Positions 58,982-64,000 of a stretch of DNA of 64,000 nt are shown piece after piece. The stretch is from Gadus chalcogrammus. Lineage: Eukaryota; Chordata; Actinopteri; Gadiformes; Gadidae. Location of the stretch: positions 19,242,477 through 19,306,476 of the forward strand of contig NC_079423.1 in NCBI RefSeq assembly GCF_026213295.1, in the 5' to 3' direction. Position numbers and translations under genes: made by a program. Position 1 is the first letter of the stretch. The number at the start of each line of letters is the position of its first letter. The notes beneath the pieces are model-generated. The model did not search any database. It saw nothing but the letters and a program-made list of their open reading frames with translations, and was not told where the DNA came from.

Positions 58982-61900
58982 ATTCTCTCGCTCTGAAAAG
59001 CATTTTGCACTCATAAAAACAAGAAATGTTTATATTCGTCAAATTCAATATAAACGTGTTCCTAAGCTCACCATAGGGTTATAGGGCCATTACTCCACCA
59101 TTTTGAAGTAGATTTGAGCAAAATCAACAATGTAAGGTCAAAAACACATTGTTGGTCAAAAAGTGATTCTTACGCTCTGAAAAGCATTTTGCGCTCATAA
59201 AAACAAGAAATGTTGATATCTCTGTCAATTTCAATGCAAACGTGTTACTAAGCTTACCAAAGGGTTGAAGGGCCAAACTCCACCATTTGGAAGTGATCAA
59301 AAAGTGATTCTAACGCTCTGAAAAGCATTTTGCGCTCATAAAAAAAAGAAATGTTGATATCTCTGTCAATTTCAATGCAAAAGTGTTACTAAGCTTACCA
59401 ATGGGTTAATTGTGCCATTCTCCACCATTTGGAAGAGGACTACATTAGTTTTGAACGAAATCAACAATGTAAGGTCAAAAAAACATTGTTGGTCGAAAAG
59501 TGATTTTCTTGCTCTGAAAAGCATTTTGCACGCATAAAAACAAGGAATGTCGATATATCTGTCAATTTCAATGCAAACGTGTTACTAAGCTTACCGAAGG
59601 GTTATTTGTGCCATTCTCCACCATTTGGAAGGGGACTACATTAGTTTTGAGCAAAATCAACAATGTAAGGTCAAAAACACGTTGTTGGTCAAAAAGTGAT
59701 TCGATCGATCTGAAAATCATTTTGTACGCATAAAAACCAGAAATGTTGATATTTCTGTTAAGTTCAGAAAAACATGTAAAAAACACATAGTTGGTCAAAA
59801 AGCGATTCTCTCGCTCTGAAAAGCATTTTGCATGCATAAAAACAAGAAATGTTGATATCTATGTCAATTTCAATGCAAACGTGTTACTACGCTTACCAAA
59901 GGGTTATTTGTGCCATTCTCCACTATTTGGAAGTGGACTACACTAGTTTTGAACAAAATCAACAATGTAAGGTCAAAAACACGTTGTTGGTCAAAAAGTG
60001 ATTAGATCGCTCTGAAAAGCATTTTGTACGCATTAAAACCAGAAATGTTGATATTTCTGTTAAGTTCAGAAAAACAAGTAAAAAACACATAGTTGGTCAA
60101 AAAGTGATTCTCTCGCTCTGAAAAGCATTTTGCGAACATAAAAACAAGAAATGTTGATATCTCTGTCAATTTCAATGCAAACGTGTTACTAAGCTTTCCA
60201 AAGGGTTGAAGGGCCAAACTCCACCATCTGGAAGTGATCGAAAAGTGATTCTAACGCTCTGAAAAGCATTTTGCGCTCATAAAAACAAGAAATGTTGATA
60301 TCTCTGTCAATTTCAATGCTAACGTGTTACTAAGCTCACCACAGGGTTATAGGGCCATACTCCACCATTTGGAAGTAGTTTTGAGCAAAATCAACAATGT
60401 AAGGTCAAAAACACATTGTTGGCCAAAAAGTGATTCTAGCGCTCTGAAAAGCCAATGCAAACGTGTTACTACGCTTACCAAAGGGTTATTTGTGCCATTC
60501 TCCACCATTTGGAAGTGGACTACACTAGTTTTGAGAAAAATCAACAATGTAAGGTCAAAAAACACGTTGTTGCTCAAAAAGTGATCAGATCGCTCTGAAA
60601 AGCATTTTGTACGCATAAAAACCAGAAACGTTGATATTTCTGTTAAGTTCAGAAAAACAAGTAAAAAACACATAGTTGGTCAAAAAGTGATTCTCTCGCT
60701 CTGAAAAACATTTTGCACGAATAAAAACAAGAAATGTTGACATCTCTGTCAATTCTCTCTGTCATTCTCCACCATTTGGAAGTGGACTACATTAGTTTTG
60801 AGCAAAATCAACAATGGAAGGTCAAAAAAACATTGTTGGTCAAAAAGAGATTCTCTCGCTCTGAAAAGCATTTTGCAAGCATAAAAACAAGACGAGTTGA
60901 TATCTCTGTCAATTTCAATGCAAACGTGTTACTAAGCTTACCAAAGGGTTATTTGTGCCATTCTCCACCATTTGGAAGTACAATACATTCGTTTTGAGCA
61001 AAATCCACAATGTAAGGTCAAAAAAACACCGTTGGTCAAAAAGTGATTCTCTCGCTCTGAAAAGCATTTTGCACGCATAAAAACAAGAAATGTTGATATC
61101 TCTGTCAATTTCAATGCAAAAGTGTTACTAAGCTTACCGAAGGGTTTTTATGCCATACTCCACCATTTGTAAGTAGAATACATTCGTTTTGAGCAAAATC
61201 CACAATGTTAGGTCAAAAAAACATTGTTGGTCAAAAAGAGATTCTCTCGCTCTGAAAAGCATTTTGCAAGCATAAAAAAAGAAATGTTGATATCTCTGTC
61301 AATTTCAATGCAAACGTGTTACTAAGCTTACCAAAGGGTTATTTGTGCCATTCTCCAACATTTGGAAGTGGACTACATTATTTTAGAACGAAATCAACAA
61401 TGTAAGGTCAAAAAAACATTGTTGGTCGAAAAGTGATTTTCTTGCTCTGAAAAGCATTTTACACACATAAAAACAAGAAATGTTGATATTTCTGTTAAGT
61501 TCAGAAAAACAAGTAAAAAACACATAGTTGGTCAAAAAGTGATTCTCTCGCTCTGAAAAGCATGTTGCACGCATAAAAACAAGGAATGTTGATATATCTG
61601 TCAATTTCAATGCAAACGTGTGACTACGCCTACCAAAGGGTTATTTGTGCCATTCTCCACCATTTGGAAGTGGACTACACTAGTTTTGAGAAAAATTAAC
61701 AATGTAAGGTCAAAAACACATTGTTGGTCAAAAAGTGATTCGATCGCTCTGAAAAGCATTTTGTACGCATAAAAACCAGAAATGTTGATATTTCTGTTAA
61801 GTTCAGAAAAACAAGTAAAAAACACATAGTTGGTCAAAAAGAGATTCTCTCGCTCTCAAAAGCGTTTTGCACGCATCAAAACAAGAAATGTTGATATCTC

Positions 61901-62116
61901 TGTCAATTTCAATGCAAACGTGTTACTAAGCATACCAAAGGGTTATTATGCCATACTCCACCATTTGGAAGTAGAATACATTCGTTTTGAGCAAAATCCA
62001 CAATGTAAGGTCAAAAAAACACCGTTGGTCAAAAAGTGATTCTCTCGCTCTGAAAGCATTTTGCACGCATAAAAACAAGAAATGTTGATATCTCTGTCAA
62101 TTTCAATGCAATAGTG
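58982..62116. repeat. Distal duplication, copy 2
   Basis: Counterpart of 47170-50490. Part of the same module (TGATCAGATCGCTC, GAAACGTTGATATTTC, CAATTCTCTCTGTCATTC) occurs a third time at about 63070-63600, so the divergent region was built by repeated block copying. Confidence 0.8.
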
Positions 62117-64000
62117 TTACTAAGCTTACCGAAGGGTTTTTATGCCATACTCCACAATTTGTAAGTAGAATACATTCGTTTTGAGCAAAATCCACAATGT
62201 TAGGTCAAAAAAACATTGTTGGTCAAAAAGAGATTCTCTCGCTCTGAAAAGCATTTTGCAAGCATAAAAACAAGAAATGTTGATATCTCTGTCAATGTCA
62301 ATGCAAACGTGTTACTACGCTTACCAAAGGGTCATTTGTGCCATTCTCCACCATTTGGAAGTAGAATACATTCGTTTTGAGCAAAATCCACAATGTAAGG
62401 TCAAAAAAACACCGTTGGTCAAAAAGTGATTCTCTCGCTCTGAAAAGCATTTTGCACGCATAAAAACAAGAAATGTTGATATCTCTGTCAATTTCAATGC
62501 AAACGTGTTACTAAGCTCACCAAAGGGTTATTTGTGCCATTCTCCACCATTTGGAAGGGGACTACATTAGTTTTGAACGAAATTAACAATGTAAGGTCAA
62601 AAAAACATTGTTGGTCGAAAAGTGATTTTCTTGCTCTGAAAAGCATTTTGCACGCATAAAAACAAGGAATGTTGATATATTTGTCAATTTCAATGCAAAC
62701 GTGTTACTAAGCTTACCAAATAGTTATTTGTGCCATTCTCCACCATTTGTGAGTGGACTACATTAGTTTTGAGCAAAATCAACAATGTAAGGTCAAAAAA
62801 ACATTGTTGGTCAAAAAGTGATTCGATCGCTCTGAAAAGCATTTTGCAAGCATAAAAAGAAAAAAAAAATTGATATCTCTGTCAATTTCAATGCACACGT
62901 GTTACTAAGCTTACCAATGGGTTATTTGTGCCATTCTCCACCATTTGGACTACACTAGTTTTGAGAAAAATCCACAATGTAAGGTCAAAAACACGTTGTT
63001 GGTCAAAAAGTGATTCGATCGATCTGAAAAGCATTTTGCAAGCATAAAAACAAGAAATGTTGATATCTCTGTCAATGTCAATGCAAACGTGTTACTACGC
63101 TTACCAAAGGGTTATTTGTGCCATTCTCCACCATTTGGAAGTGGACTACACTAGTTTTGAGAAAAATCAACAATGTAAGGTCAAAAACACGTTGTTGGTC
63201 AAAAAGTGATCAGATCGCTCTGAAAAGCATTTTGTACGCATAAAAACCAGAAACGTTGATATTTCTGTTAAGTTCAGAAAAACAAGTAAAAAACACATAG
63301 TTGGTCAAAAAGTGATTCTCTCGCTCTGAAAAACATTTTGCACGAATAAAAACAAGAAATGTTGACATCTCTGTCAATTCTCTCTGTCATTCTCCACCAT
63401 TTGGAAGTGGACTACATTAGTTTTGAGCAAAATCAACAATGGAAGGTCAAAAAAACATTGTTGGTCAAAAAGAGATTCTCTCGCTCTGGAAAGCATTTTG
63501 CAAGCATAAAAACAAGACGAGTTGATATCTCTGTCAATTTCAATGCAAACGTGTTACTAAGCTTACCAAAGGGTTATTTGTGCCATTCTCCACCATTTGG
63601 AAGTGGACTACACTAGTTTTGAGAAAAATCAACAATGTAAGGTAAAAAACACGTTGTTGGTCAAAAAGTGATTCGATCGCTCTGAAAAGCATTTTGTACG
63701 CATAAAAACCAGAAATGTTGATATTTCTGTTAAGTTCAGAAAAACATGTAAAAAACACATAGTTGGTCAAAAAGTGATTCTCTCGCTCTGAAAAGCATTT
63801 TGCACGCATAAAAACAAGAAATGTTGATAACTCTGTCAATTTCAATGCAAAAGTGTTACTAAGCTTACCGAAGGGTTTTTATGCCATACTCCACCATTTG
63901 TAAGTAGAATACATACGTTTTGAGCAAAATCCACAATGTAAGGTCAAAAAAACATTGTTGGTCAAAAAGAGATTCTCTCGCTCTGAAAAGCATTTTTGCA

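Larger units (their letters stand above)
48120..63820. repeat. 106-bp satellite variant, dispersed
   Basis: A short monomer type in which the middle of the long monomer is replaced by TTAAGTTCAGAAAAACAAGT, so CCACCATTTGG is missing. Start to start 48417 to 48523 gives 106 bp. Copies lie near 48120, 48420, 49015, 49860, 50165, 51450, 51760, 52985, 53280, 53575, 57385, 57690, 57985, 59745, 60050, 60635, 61490, 61795, 63260 and 63720. None was seen left of 48 kb. Confidence 0.8.
41291..64000. repeat. Satellite array, block 5 (divergent monomers)
   Basis: The same family in a more heterogeneous form. Typical monomers are 184-196 bp, with GGTTATTTGTGCCATTCTCC and GTGGACTACATTAGTTTTGA segments, linkers GCACGCATAAAAACAAG or GCAAGCATAAAAAGAAAA, and CTCTCGCTCTG or CGATCGCTCTG in place of CTAACGCTCTG. 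Short 138-bp monomers are fewer. A 106-bp type appears from about 48.1 kb. Right of 41.3 kb neighbouring monomers differ far more than in blocks 1-4, as at the edge of a satellite array. No gene is seen in these 22.7 kb. Open frames on both strands follow the repeat. Confidence 0.95.

Overview
The window is eukaryotic repetitive DNA, almost entirely a long satellite array. The nature of two inserted retroelements suggests a fish or another aquatic vertebrate: one is a Gmr1-like Ty3/gypsy element with a SCAN-type Gag, the other a candidate Ngaro-like element. The organism call is inference. There are no bacterial-type genes, operons, CRISPR arrays, tRNA or rRNA genes. The only long intact coding region is a gag-protease frame inside the LTR retrotransposon.

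Layout. 1-6281: satellite. 6286-9522: a 3,237-bp LTR retrotransposon on the minus strand, with two 473-bp LTRs that look identical, a 4-bp TAAC target duplication, a tRNA-Pro-type primer binding site, a polypurine tract and one 733-codon gag-pro frame. Its integrase and reverse transcriptase are missing, and only the tail of RNase H survives in another frame. 9527-20215: satellite with clear higher-order repeats (a unit of about 1,976 bp, then a 12-monomer unit of about 1,708 bp). 20216-25856: a 5.64-kb insertion whose ends form split direct repeats (A1-body-B1-A2-B2 on the minus strand). That is the layout of Ngaro/PAT-type tyrosine-recombinase retrotransposons, but here there is no RT or recombinase and the body is mostly tandem repeats. 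25857-29272: satellite. 29273-34930: a second, nearly identical copy of that insertion, carried by a duplication with a 9,057-bp period that includes flanking satellite. 34931-41290: homogeneous satellite. 41291-64000: more divergent satellite with other monomer types, a 1.76-1.95-kb higher-order repeat, a duplication about 11.6-11.8 kb apart, and a stretch (about 51.7-57.6 kb) full of single-base indels that looks like unpolished sequence.

The satellite. One family explains all blocks. Long monomers (about 184 bp on the left, about 190-196 bp on the right) carry a 9-bp inverted repeat able to form a hairpin. Short monomers (138-139 bp) have lost it, apparently by deletion between two CAAAA direct repeats. 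A 106-bp variant occurs only right of about 48 kb. The many 60-110-codon open frames in the array are by-products of the repeat and are not annotated as genes.

How the parts relate. The array is the background. The two retroelements landed in it, and the Ngaro-like one was then copied with the satellite as part of a larger repeat unit. Both elements appear non-autonomous and would need enzymes supplied from elsewhere.
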